Source of the DNA: Ascidia mentula
Taxonomy: Eukaryota; Chordata; Ascidiacea; Phlebobranchia; Ascidiidae
NCBI GenBank assembly: GCA_947561715.1
Contig: OX387197.1
Location: 12,707,001-12,771,000 of the forward strand
Direction: 5' to 3'
DNA: 64,000 nucleotides
The notes below the pieces were generated by a model. The model was not told where the DNA came from. It searched no databases and saw only the letters and a list, made by a program, of their open reading frames with translations. Every line of letters begins with the position of its first letter. Positions within the stretch are counted from its first letter, which is position 1. The position numbers and the translations under genes were made by a program. Positions 39,301 to 51,017 of the stretch are shown here, piece after piece.

Positions 39301-42300
39301 AAGTTTGCGGTTGCACAACGTATGTAACTATGCGATTTCAGCACTTGTCCATTTTGCAGTATATGACTTTTCGATAAAAAATATTTTTTTTCAGTACAAG
39401 CTTTATTATACAGTGGAAAACGCTGATACTCCAGTATTGAGTTTGCGGTTGCACAACGTATGTAACTATGCGCTTTCAGCACTTGTCCATTTTGCAGTAT
39501 ATGACTTTTCGATAAAAAATATTTTTTTTCAGTACAAGCTTTATTATACAGTGGAAAACGCTGATACTCCAGTATTGCGTTTGCGGTTGCACAACGTATG
39601 TAACTATGCGATTTCAGCACTTGTCCATTTTGCAGTATATGACTTTTCGATCAAACATATTTTTTTTTCAGTACAAGCTTTATTATACAGTGGAAAACGC
39701 TGATACTCCAGTACTGAGTTTGCGGTTGCACAACGTATGTAACTATGCGATTTCAGCACTTGTCCATTTTGCAGTATATGACTTTTCGATAAAAATTTTT
39801 TTTTTTTTAGTACAAGCTTTATTATACAGTGGAAAACGCTGATACTCCAGTACTAAGTTTGCGGTTGCACAACGTATGTAACTATGCGATTTCAGCACTT
39901 GTCCATTTTGCAGTATATGACTTTTCGATAAAACATATTTTTTTTTCAGTACAAGCTTTATTATACAGTGGAAAACGCTGATACTCCAGTACTGAGTTTG
40001 CGGTTGCACAACGTATGTAACTATGCGATTTCAGCACTTGTCCATTTTGCAGTATATGACTTTTCGATAAAAATTTTTTTTTTTTTAGTACAAGCTTTAT
40101 TATACAGTGGAAAACGCTGATACTCCAGTACTAAGTTTGCGGTTGCACAACGTATGTAACTATGCGATTTCAGCACTTGTCCATTTTGCAGTATATGACT
40201 TTTCGATAAAAAATATTTTTTTTCAGTACAAGCTTTATTATACAGTGGAAAACGCTGATACTCCAGTATTGAGTTTGCGGTTGCACAACGTATGTAACTA
40301 TGCGATTTCAGCACTTGTCCATTTTGCAGTATATGACTTTTCGATAAAACATATTTTTTTTCAGTACAAGCTTTATTATACAGTGGAAAACGCTGATACT
40401 CCAGTATTGCGTTTGCGGTTGCACAACGTATGTAACTATGCGATTTCAGCACTTGTCCATTTTGCAGTATATGACTTTTCGATAAAAAATATTTTTTTTC
40501 AGTACAAGCTTTATTATACAGTGGAAAACGCTGATACTCCAGTATTGCGTTTGCGGTTGCACAACGTATGTAACTATGCGCTTTCAGCACTTGTCCATTT
40601 TGCAGTATATGACTTTTCGATAAAAAATATTTTTTTTCAGTACAAGCTTTATTATACAGTGGAAAACGCTGATACTCCAGTATTGAGTTTGCGGTTGCAC
40701 AACGTATGTAACTATGCGATTTCAGCACTTGTCCATTTTGCAGTACATGACTTTTCGATAAAAAATATTTTTTTTCAGTACAAGCTTTATTATACAGTGG
40801 AAAACGCTGATACTCCAGTATTGAGTTTGCGGTTGCACAACGTATGTAACTATGCGATTTCAGCACTTGTCCATTTTGCAGTATATGACTTTTCGATAAA
40901 AAATATTTTTTTTCAGTACAAGCTTTATTATACAGTGGAAAACGCTGATACTCCAGTATTGAGTTTGCGGTTGCACAATGTATGTAACTATGCGCTTTCA
41001 GCACTTGTCCATTTTGCAGTACATAACTTTTCGATGAAAAATATTTTTTTTCAGAACAAGCTTTATTATACAGTGGAAAACGCTGATACTCCAGTACTGA
41101 GTTTGCGGTTGCACAACGTATGTAACCATGAGATTTCAGCACTTGTCCATTTTGCAGCATACGACTTTTCGATAAAAAATATTTTTTTTCAGTACAAGCT
41201 TTATTATACAGTGGAAAACGCTGATACTCCAGTATTGCGTTTGCGGTTGCACAACGTATGTAACTATGCGATTTCAGCACTTGTCCATTTTGCAGTATAT
41301 GACTTTTCGATAAAAAATATTTTTTTTCAGTACAAGCTTTATTATACAGTGGAAAACGCTGATACTCCAGTATTGCGTTTGCGGTTGCACAACGTATGTA
41401 ACTATGCGATTTCAGCACTTGTCCATTTTGCAGTATATGACTTTTCGATAAAAAATATTTTTTTTCAGTACAAGCTTTATTATACAGTGGAAAACGCTGA
41501 TACTCCAGTATTGAGTTTGCGGTTGCACAACGTATGTAACTATGCGATTTCAGCACTTGTCCATTTTGCAGTATATGACTTTTCGATAAAAAATATTTTT
41601 TTTCAGTACAAGCTTTATTATACAGTGGAAAACGCTGATACTCCAGTATTGAGTTTGCGGTTGCACAACGTATGTAACTATGCGCTTTCAGCACTTGTCC
41701 ATTTTGCAGTATATGACTTTTCGATAAAAAATATTTTTTTTCAGTACAAGCTTTATTATACAGTGGAAAACGCTGATACTCCAGTATTGAGTTTGCGGTT
41801 GCACAATGTATGTAACTATGCGCTTTCAGCACTTGTCCATTTTGCAGTATATGACTTTTCGATAAAAAATATTTTTTTTCAGTACAAGCTTTATTATACA
41901 GTGGAAAACGCTGATACTCCAGTACTGAGTTTGCGGTTGCACAACGTATGTAACTATGCGATTTCAGCACTTGTCCATTTTGCAGTATATGACTTTTCGA
42001 TAAAAAATATTTTTTTTCAGTACAAGCTTTATTATACAGTGGAAAACGCTGATACTCCAGTATTGCGTTTGCGGTTGCACAACGTATGTAACTATGCGCT
42101 TTCAGCACTTGTCCATTTTGCAGTATATGACTTTTCGATAAAAAATATTTTTTTTCAGTACAAGCTTTATTATACAGTGGAAAACGCTGATACTCCAGTA
42201 TTGCGTTTGCGGTTGCACAACGTATGTAACTATGCGATTTCAGCACTTGTCCATTTTGCAGTATATGACTTTTCGATAAAAAATATTTTTTTTCAGTACA

Positions 42301-43170
42301 AGCTTTATTATACAGTGGAAAACGCTGATACTCCAGTATTGAGTTTGCGGTTGCACAACGTATGTAACTATGCGATTTCAGCACTTGTCCATTTTGCAGT
42401 ACATGACTTTTCGATAAAAAATATTTTTTTTCAGTACAAGCTTTATTATACAGTGGAAAACGCTGATACTCCAGTATTGAGTTTGCGGTTGCACAACGTA
42501 TGTAACTATGCGATTTCAGCACTTGTCCATTTTGCAGTATATGACTTTTCGATAAAACATATTTTTTTTTCAGTACAAGCTTTATTATACAGTGGAAAAC
42601 GCTGATACTCCAGTACTGAGTTTGCGCTTGCACAACGTATGTAACTATGCGATTTCAGCACTTGTCCATTTTGCAGTATATGACTTTTCGATAAAACATA
42701 TTTTTTTTTCAGTACAAGCTTTATTATACAGTGGAAAACGCTGATACTCCAGTACTGAGTTTGCGCTTGCACAACGTATGTAACTATGCGATTTCAGCAC
42801 TTGTCCATTTTGCAGTATATGACTTTTGGATAAAAATTTTTTTTTTTTTAGTACAAGCTTTATTATACAGTGGAAAACGCTGATACTCCAGTACTAAGTT
42901 TGCGGTTGCACAACGTATGTAACTATGCGATTTCAGAACTTGTCCATTTTGCAGTATATGACTTTTCGATAAAAAATATTTTTTTTCAGTACAAGCTTTA
43001 TTATACAGTGGAAAACGCTGATACTCCAGTATTGAGTTTGCGGTTGCACAACGTATGTAACTATGCGATTTCAGCACTTGTCCATTTTGCAGTATATGAC
43101 TTTTCGATAAAACATATTTTTTTTCAGTACAAGCTTTATTATACAGTGGAAAACGCTGATACTCCAGTAT
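36351..43170 (+). repeat. Near-identical copy of window positions 1-6820 (offset 36350)
   Basis: Every block boundary, length variant and rare mark in 1-6820 recurs here at exactly plus 36350 with no net indel, including the GATC variant (3299 and 39649), the ATGAAAAAT and CAGAACAAG variants near 4683-4705 and 41033-41055, and the TTGGAT block. Differences I saw are at 1233, 1982, 1984, 1985, 2009, 2747, 5241 and 5849. The match ends near 6821/43171, where ATTGCG faces ATTGAG. Confidence 0.88.
36489..36605 (+). repeat. 117-bp short monomer 10
   Basis: Second of the pair; equivalent to copy 1 at offset 36350. Confidence 0.96.
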
Positions 43171-43698
43171 TGAGTTTGCGGTTGCACAAAGTATGTAACT
43201 ATGCGATTTCAGCACTTGTCCATTTTGCAGTATATGACTTTTCGATAAAAAATATTTTTTTTCAGCACAAGCTTTATTATACAGTGGAAAACGCTGATAC
43301 TCCAGTATTGTGTTTGCGGTTGCACAATGTATGTAACTATGCGCTTTCAGCACTTGTCCATTTTGCAGTACATAACTTTTCGATAAAAAATATTTTTTTT
43401 CAGTACAAGCTTTATTATACAGTGGAAAACGCTGATACTCCAGTATTGCGTTTGCGGTTGCACAACGTATGTAACTATGCGATTTCAGCACTTGTCCATT
43501 TTGCAGTATATGACTTTTCGATAAAAAATATTTTTTTTCAGTACAAGCTTTATTATACAGTGGAAAACGCTGATACTCCAGTATTGCGTTTGCGGTTGCA
43601 CAACGTATGTAACTATGCGATTTCAGCACTTGTCCATTTTGCAGTATATGACTTTTCGATAAAAAATATTTTTTTTCAGTACAAGCTTTATTATACAG

Positions 43699-46199
43699 TG
43701 GAAAACGCTGATACTCCAGTATTGAGTTTGCGGTTGCACAACGTATGTAACTATGCGATTTCAGCACTTGTCCATTTTGCAGTACATGACTTTTCGATAA
43801 AAAATATTTTTTTTCAGTACAAGCTTTATTATACAGTGGAAAACGCTGATACTCCAGTATTGAGTTTGCGGTTGCACAACGTATGTAACTATGCGATTTC
43901 AGCACTTGTCCATTTTGCAGTATATGACTTTTCGATAAAAAATATTTTTTTTCAGTACAAGCTTTATTATACAGTGGAAAACGCTGATACTCCAGTATTG
44001 AGTTTGCGGTTGCACAATGTATGTAACTATGCGCTTTCAGCACTTGTCCATTTTGCAGTACATAACTTTTCGATGAAAAATATTTTTTTTCAGAACAAGC
44101 TTTATTATACAGTGGAAAACGCTGATACTCCAGTACTGAGTTTGCGGTTGCACAACGTATGTAACCATGAGATTTCAGCACTTGTCCATTTTGCAGCATA
44201 CGACTTTTCGATAAAAAATATTTTTTTTCAGTACAAGCTTTATTATACAGTGGAAAACGCTGATACTCCAGTATTGCGTTTGCGGTTGCACAACGTATGT
44301 AACTATGCGATTTCAGCACTTGTCCATTTTGCAGTATATGACTTTTCGATAAAAAATATTTTTTTTCAGTACAAGCTTTATTATACAGTGGAAAACGCTG
44401 ATACTCCAGTATTGCGTTTGCGGTTGCACAACGTATGTAACTATGCGATTTCAGCACTTGTCCATTTTGCAGTATATGACTTTTCGATAAAAAATATTTT
44501 TTTTCAGTACAAGCTTTATTATACAGTGGAAAACGCTGATACTCCAGTATTGAGTTTGCGGTTGCACAACGTATGTAACTATGCGATTTCAGCACTTGTC
44601 CATTTTGCAGTATATGACTTTTCGATAAAAAATATTTTTTTTCAGTACAAGCTTTATTATACAGTGGAAAACGCTGATACTCCAGTATTGAGTTTGCGGT
44701 TGCACAACGTATGTAACTATGCGCTTTCAGCACTTGTCCATTTTGCAGTATATGACTTTTCGATAAAAAATATTTTTTTTCAGTACAAGCTTTATTATAC
44801 AGTGGAAAACGCTGATACTCCAGTATTGAGTTTGCGGTTGCACAATGTATGTAACTATGCGCTTTCAGCACTTGTCCATTTTGCAGTATATGACTTTTCG
44901 ATAAAAAATATTTTTTTTCAGTACAAGCTTTATTATACAGTGGAAAACGCTGATACTCCAGTACTGAGTTTGCGGTTGCACAACGTATGTAACTATGCGA
45001 TTTCAGCACTTGTCCATTTTGCAGTATATGACTTTTCGATAAAAAATATTTTTTTTCAGTACAAGCTTTATTATACAGTGGAAAACGCTGATACTCCAGT
45101 ATTGCGTTTGCGGTTGCACAACGTATGTAACTATGCGCTTTCAGCACTTGTCCATTTTGCAGTATATGACTTTTCGATAAAAAATATTTTTTTTCAGTAC
45201 AAGCTTTATTATACAGTGGAAAACGCTGATACTCCAGTATTGCGTTTGCGGTTGCACAACGTATGTAACTATGCGATTTCAGCACTTGTCCATTTTGCAG
45301 TATATGACTTTTCGATAAAAAATATTTTTTTTCAGTACAAGCTTTATTATACAGTGGAAAACGCTGATACTCCAGTATTGAGTTTGCGGTTGCACAACGT
45401 ATGTAACTATGCGATTTCAGCACTTGTCCATTTTGCAGTACATGACTTTTCGATAAAAAATATTTTTTTTCAGTACAAGCTTTATTATACAGTGGAAAAC
45501 GCTGATACTCCAGTATTGAGTTTGCGGTTGCACAACGTATGTAACTATGCGATTTCAGCACTTGTCCATTTTGCAGTATATGACTTTTCGATAAAACATA
45601 TTTTTTTTTCAGTACAAGCTTTATTATACAGTGGAAAACGCTGATACTCCAGTACTGAGTTTGCGCTTGCACAACGTATGTAACTATGCGATTTCAGCAC
45701 TTGTCCATTTTGCAGTATATGACTTTTCGATAAAACATATTTTTTTTTCAGTACAAGCTTTATTATACAGTGGAAAACGCTGATACTCCAGTACTGAGTT
45801 TGCGCTTGCACAACGTATGTAACTATGCGATTTCAGCACTTGTCCATTTTGCAGTATATGACTTTTGGATAAAAATTTTTTTTTTTTTAGTACAAGCTTT
45901 ATTATACAGTGGAAAACGCTGATACTCCAGTACTAAGTTTGCGGTTGCACAACGTATGTAACTATGCGATTTCAGAACTTGTCCATTTTGCAGTATATGA
46001 CTTTTCGATAAAAAATATTTTTTTTCAGTACAAGCTTTATTATACAGTGGAAAACGCTGATACTCCAGTATTGAGTTTGCGGTTGCACAACGTATGTAAC
46101 TATGCGATTTCAGCACTTGTCCATTTTGCAGTATATGACTTTTCGATAAAACATATTTTTTTTCAGTACAAGCTTTATTATACAGTGGAAAACGCTGAT
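43699..46199 (+). repeat. Copy of about 40660-43160 (offset 3039)
   Basis: The segment from the TACATGAC monomer (40743 and 43782) through ATGAAAAAT, the marker monomer, the TTTGCGCTTGC pair and the TTGGAT linker to the CAGAACT monomer is present twice. 3039 bases equals 22 monomers, three of them 139 bp, so the offset is a whole number of units. Confidence 0.83.
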
Positions 46200-46969
46200 A
46201 CTCCAGTATTGCGTTTGCGGTTGCACAACGTATGTAACTATGCGATTTCAGCACTTGTCCATTTTGCAGTATATGACTTTTCGATAAAAAATATTTTTTT
46301 TCAGTACAAGCTTTATTATACAGTGGAAAACGCTGATACTCCAGTATTGCGTTTGCGGTTGCACAACGTATGTAACTATGCGCTTTCAGCACTTGTCCAT
46401 TTTGCAGTATATGACTTTTCGATAAAAAATATTTTTTTTCAGTACAAGCTTTATTATACAGTGGAAAACGCTGATACTCCAGTATTGAGTTTGCGGTTGC
46501 ACAACGTATGTAACTATGCGATTTCAGCACTTGTCCATTTTGCAGTACATGACTTTTCGATAAAAAATATTTTTTTTCAGTACAAGCTTTATTATACAGT
46601 GGAAAACGCTGATAATCCAGTATTGAGTTTGCGGTTGCACAACGTATGTAACTATGCGATTTCAGCACTTGTCCATTTTGCAGTATATGACTTTTCGATA
46701 AAAAATATTTTTTTTCAGTACAAGCTTTATTATACAGTGGAAAACGCTGATACTCCAGTATTGAGTTTGCGGTTGCACAAAGTATGTAACTATGCGCTTT
46801 CAGCACTTGTCCATTTTGCAGTACATAACTTTTCGATAAAAAATATTTTTTTTCAGTACAAGCTTTATTATACAGTGGAAAACGCTGATACTCCAGTACT
46901 GAGTTTGCGGTTGCACAACGTATGTAACCATGAGATTTCAGCACTTGTCCATTTTGCAGCATACGACTT

Positions 46970-47107
46970 TTCGATAAAAAATATTTTTTTTCAGTACAAG
47001 CTTTATTATACAGTGGAAAACGCTGATACTCCAGTATTGCGTTTGCGGTTGCACAACGTATGTAACTATGCGATTTCAGCACTTGTCCATTTTGCAGTAC
47101 ATGACTT
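46970..47107 (+). repeat. Chimeric monomer (attgcg front, TACATGAC back)
   Basis: The hexamer at 47036 is the ATTGCG type, whereas the back end reads GCAGTACATGAC (47094-47105). In every other copy I found, TACATGAC belongs to an ATTGAG monomer. Left of it the order follows 6255-7690 (offset 39389); right of it the order follows 40750-41200. The exchange therefore lies inside this monomer, between about 47041 and 47097. Confidence 0.82.
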
Positions 47108-48350
47108 TTCGATAAAAAATATTTTTTTTCAGTACAAGCTTTATTATACAGTGGAAAACGCTGATACTCCAGTATTGAGTTTGCGGTTGCACAACGTATG
47201 TAACTATGCGATTTCAGCACTTGTCCATTTTGCAGTATATGACTTTTCGATAAAAAATATTTTTTTTCAGTACAAGCTTTATTATACAGTGGAAAACGCT
47301 GATACTCCAGTATTGAGTTTGCGGTTGCACAATGTATGTAACTATGCGCTTTCAGCACTTGTCCATTTTGCAGTACATAACTTTTCGATGAAAAATATTT
47401 TTTTTCAGAACAAGCTTTATTATACAGTGGAAAACGCTGATACTCCAGTACTGAGTTTGCGGTTGCACAACGTATGTAACCATGAGATTTCAGCACTTGT
47501 CCATTTTGCAGCATACGACTTTTCGATAAAAAATATTTTTTTTCAGTACAAGCTTTATTATACAGTGGAAAACGCTGATACTCCAGTATTGCGTTTGCGG
47601 TTGCACAACGTATGTAACTATGCGCTTTCAGCACTTGTCCATTTTGCAGTATATGACTTTTCGATAAAACATATTTTTTTTTCAGTACAAGCTTTATTAT
47701 ACAGTGGAAAACGCTGATACTCCAGTACTGAGTTTGCGGTTGCACAACGTATGTAACTATGCGATTTCAGCACTTGTCCATTTTGCAGTATATGACTTTT
47801 CGATAAAAAATATTTTTTTTCAGTACAAGCTTTATTATACAGTGGAAAACGCTGATACTCCAGTATTGCGTTTGCGGTTGCACAACGTATGTAACTATGC
47901 GCTTTCAGCACTTGTCCATTTTGCAGTATATGACTTTTCGATAAAAAATATTTTTTTTCAGTACAAGCTTTATTATACAGTGGAAAACGCTGATACTCCA
48001 GTACTAAGTTTGCGGTTGCACAACGTATGTAACTATGCGATTTCAGCACTTGTCCATTTTGCAGTATATGACTTTTCGATAAAAAATATTTTTTTTCAGT
48101 ACAAGCTTTATTATACAGTGGAAAACGCTGATACTCCAGTATTGAGTTTGCGGTTGCACAACGTATGTAACTATGCGCTTTCAGCACTTGTCCATTTTGC
48201 AGTATATGACTTTTCGATAAAAAATATTTTTTTTCAGTACAAGCTTTATTATACAGTGGAAAACGCTGATACTCCAGTATTGCGTTTGCGGTTGCACAAC
48301 GTATGTAACTATGCGATTTCAGCACTTGTCCATTTTGCAGTATATGACTT

Positions 48351-48489
48351 TTCGATAAAACATATTTTTTTTTCAGTACAAGCTTTATTATACAGTGGAA
48401 AACGCTGATACTCCAGTACTGAGTTTGCGGTTGCACAACGTATGTAACTATGCGCTTTCAGCACTTGTCCATTTTGCAGTATATGACTT
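48351..48489 (+). repeat. Chimeric monomer (T9/ACTGAG front, GCGC back)
   Basis: A T9 linker and ACTGAG (48417) are followed by GCGCTTTC (48451), whereas ACTGAG after T9 is otherwise followed by GCGATTTC. The next monomer starts with the rare T8CACTAC linker (48511), which elsewhere follows an ATTGCG/GCGC monomer. The switch from one type order to another lies between about 48422 and 48451. Confidence 0.78.
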
Positions 48490-51017
48490 TTCGATAAAAA
48501 ATATTTTTTTTCACTACAAGCTTTATTATACAGTGGAAAACGCTGATACTCCAGTATTGAGTTTGCGGTTGCACAACGTATGTAACTATGCGATTTCAGC
48601 ACTTGTCCATTTTGCAGTACATGACTTTTCGATAAAAAATATTTTTTTTCAGTACAAGCTTTATTATACAGTGGAAAACGCTGATACTCCAGTATTGAGT
48701 TTGCGGTTGCACAACGTATGTAACTATGCGATTTCAGCACTTGTCCATTTTGCAGTATATGACTTTTCGATAAAAAATATTTTTTTTCAGTACAAGCTTT
48801 ATTATACAGTGGAAAACGCTGATACTCCAGTATTGAGTTTGCGGTTGCACAACGTATGTAACTATGCGATTTCAGCACTTGTCCATTTTGCAGTATATGA
48901 CTTTTCGATAAAAAATATTTTTTTTCAGTACAAGCTTTATTATACAGTGGAAAACGCTGATACTCCAGTATTGAGTTTGCGGTTGCACAATGTATGTAAC
49001 TATGCGCTTTCAGCACTTGTCCATTTTGCAGTACATAACTTTTCGATAAAAAATATTTTTTTTCAGTACAAGCTTTATTATACAGTGGAAAACGCTGATA
49101 CTCCAGTACTGAGTTTGCGGTTGCACAACGTATGTAACCATGAGATTTCAGCACTTGTCCATTTTGCAGCATACGACTTTTCGATAAAAAATATTTTTTT
49201 TCAGTACAAGCTTTATTATACAGTGGAAAACGCTGATACTCCAGTATTGAGTTTGCGGTTGCACAACGTATGTAACTATGCGATTTCAGCACTTGTCCAT
49301 TTTGCAGTATATGACTTTTCGATAAAACATATTTTTTTTCAGTACAAGCTTTATTATACAGTGGAAAACGCTGATACTCCAGTATTGAGTTTGCGGTTGC
49401 ACAACGTATGTAACTATGCGATTTCAGCACTTGTCCATTTTGCAGTATATGACTTTTCGATAAAAAATATTTTTTTTCAGTACAAGCTTTATTATACAGT
49501 GGAAAACGCTGATACTCCAGTATTGAGTTTGCGGTTGCACAACGTATGTAACTATGCGATTTCAGCACTTGTCCATTTTGCAGTATATGACTTTTCGATA
49601 AAAAATATTTTTTTTCAGTACAAGCTTTATTATACAGTGGAAAACGCTGATACTCCAGTATTGAGTTTGCGGTTGCACAACGTATGTAACTATGCGCTTT
49701 CAGCACTTGTCCATTTTGCAGTATATGACTTTTCGATAAAAAACATTTTTTTTCAGTACAAGCTTTATTATACAGTGGAAAACGCTGATACTCCAGTATT
49801 GAGTTTGCGGTTGCACAATGTATGTAACTATGCGATTTCAGCACTTGTCCATTTTGCAGTACATAACTTTTCGATAAAAAATATTTTTTTTCAGTACAAG
49901 CTTTATTATACAGTGGAAAACGCTGATACTCCAGTACTGAGTTTGCGGTTGCACAACGTATGTAACCATGAGATTTCAGCACTTGTCCATTTTGCAGCAT
50001 ACGACTTTTCGATAAAAAATATTTTTTTTCAGTACAAGCTTTATTATACAGTGGAAAACGCTGATACTCCAGTATTGCGTTTGCGGTTGCACAACGTATG
50101 TAACTATGCGCTTTCAGCACTTGTCCATTTTGCAGTATATGACTTTTCGACAAAAAATATTTTTTTTCAGTACAAGCTTTATTATACAGTGGAAAACGCT
50201 GATACTCCAGTATTGCTTTTGCGGTTGCACAATGTATGTAACTATGCGCTTTCAGCACTTGTCCATTTTGCAGTACATAACTTTTCGATAAAAAATATTT
50301 TTTTTCAGTACAAGCTTTATTATACAGTGGAAAACGCTGATACTCCAGTATTGCGTTTGCGGTTGCACAACGTATGTAACTATGCGATTTCAGCACTTGT
50401 CCATTTTGCAGTATATGACTTTTCGATAAAAAATATTTTTTTTCAGTACAAGCTTTATTATACAGTGGAAAACGCTGATACTCCAGTATTGCGTTTGCGG
50501 TTGCACAACGTATGTAACTATGCGATTTCAGCACTTGTCCATTTTGCAGTATATGACTTTTCGATAAAAAATATTTTTTTTCAGTACAAGCTTTATTATA
50601 CAGTGGAAAACGCTGATTCTCCAGTATTGCGTTTGCGGTTGCACAACGTATGTAACTATGCGATTTCAGCACTTGTCCATTTTGCAGTATATGACTTTTC
50701 GATAAAAAATATTTTTTTTCAGTACAAGCTTTATTATACAGTGGAAAACGCTGATACTCCAGTATTGCGTTTGCGGTTGCACAACGTATGTAACTATGCG
50801 CTTTCAGCACTTGTCCATTTTGCAGTATATGACTTTTCGATAAAAAATATTTTTTTTCAGTACAAGCTTTATTATACAGTGGAAAACGCTGATACTCCAG
50901 TATTGAGTTTGCGGTTGCACAACGTATGTAACTATGCGATTTCAGCACTTGTCCATTTTGCAGTATATGACTTTTCGATAAAACATATTTTTTTTTCAGT
51001 ACAAGCTTTATTATACA

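Larger units (their letters stand above)
36001..51017 (+). repeat. Higher-order cycle VI (longest, several internal duplications)
   Basis: Cassette with two 117-bp monomers (36001-37077), 37064-37630, A5T13 (37723), nine-monomer run (37756-39012), 38999-39703, two A5T13 (39786, 40074), 18-monomer run (40107-42605), the TTTGCGCTTGC/TTGGAT block (42600-42850), 20-monomer run (42870-45644), the same block again (45640-45890), 13-monomer run (45909-47717), five monomers (47704-48408) and 19-monomer run (48395-51031). The part up to about 43170 copies window start at offset 36350. The section 40660-43160 is repeated at offset 3039, and 45644-47079 matches 6255-7690 at offset 39389. Two chimeric monomers lie at 46970 and 48351. 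Confidence 0.83.

Noticed and set aside
36351..43170. Pure assembly duplication of the window start
   Set aside because: At least eight substitutions distinguish the copies and the flanking orders differ, so they are probably real separate loci; I keep a read-depth check as the decisive test.
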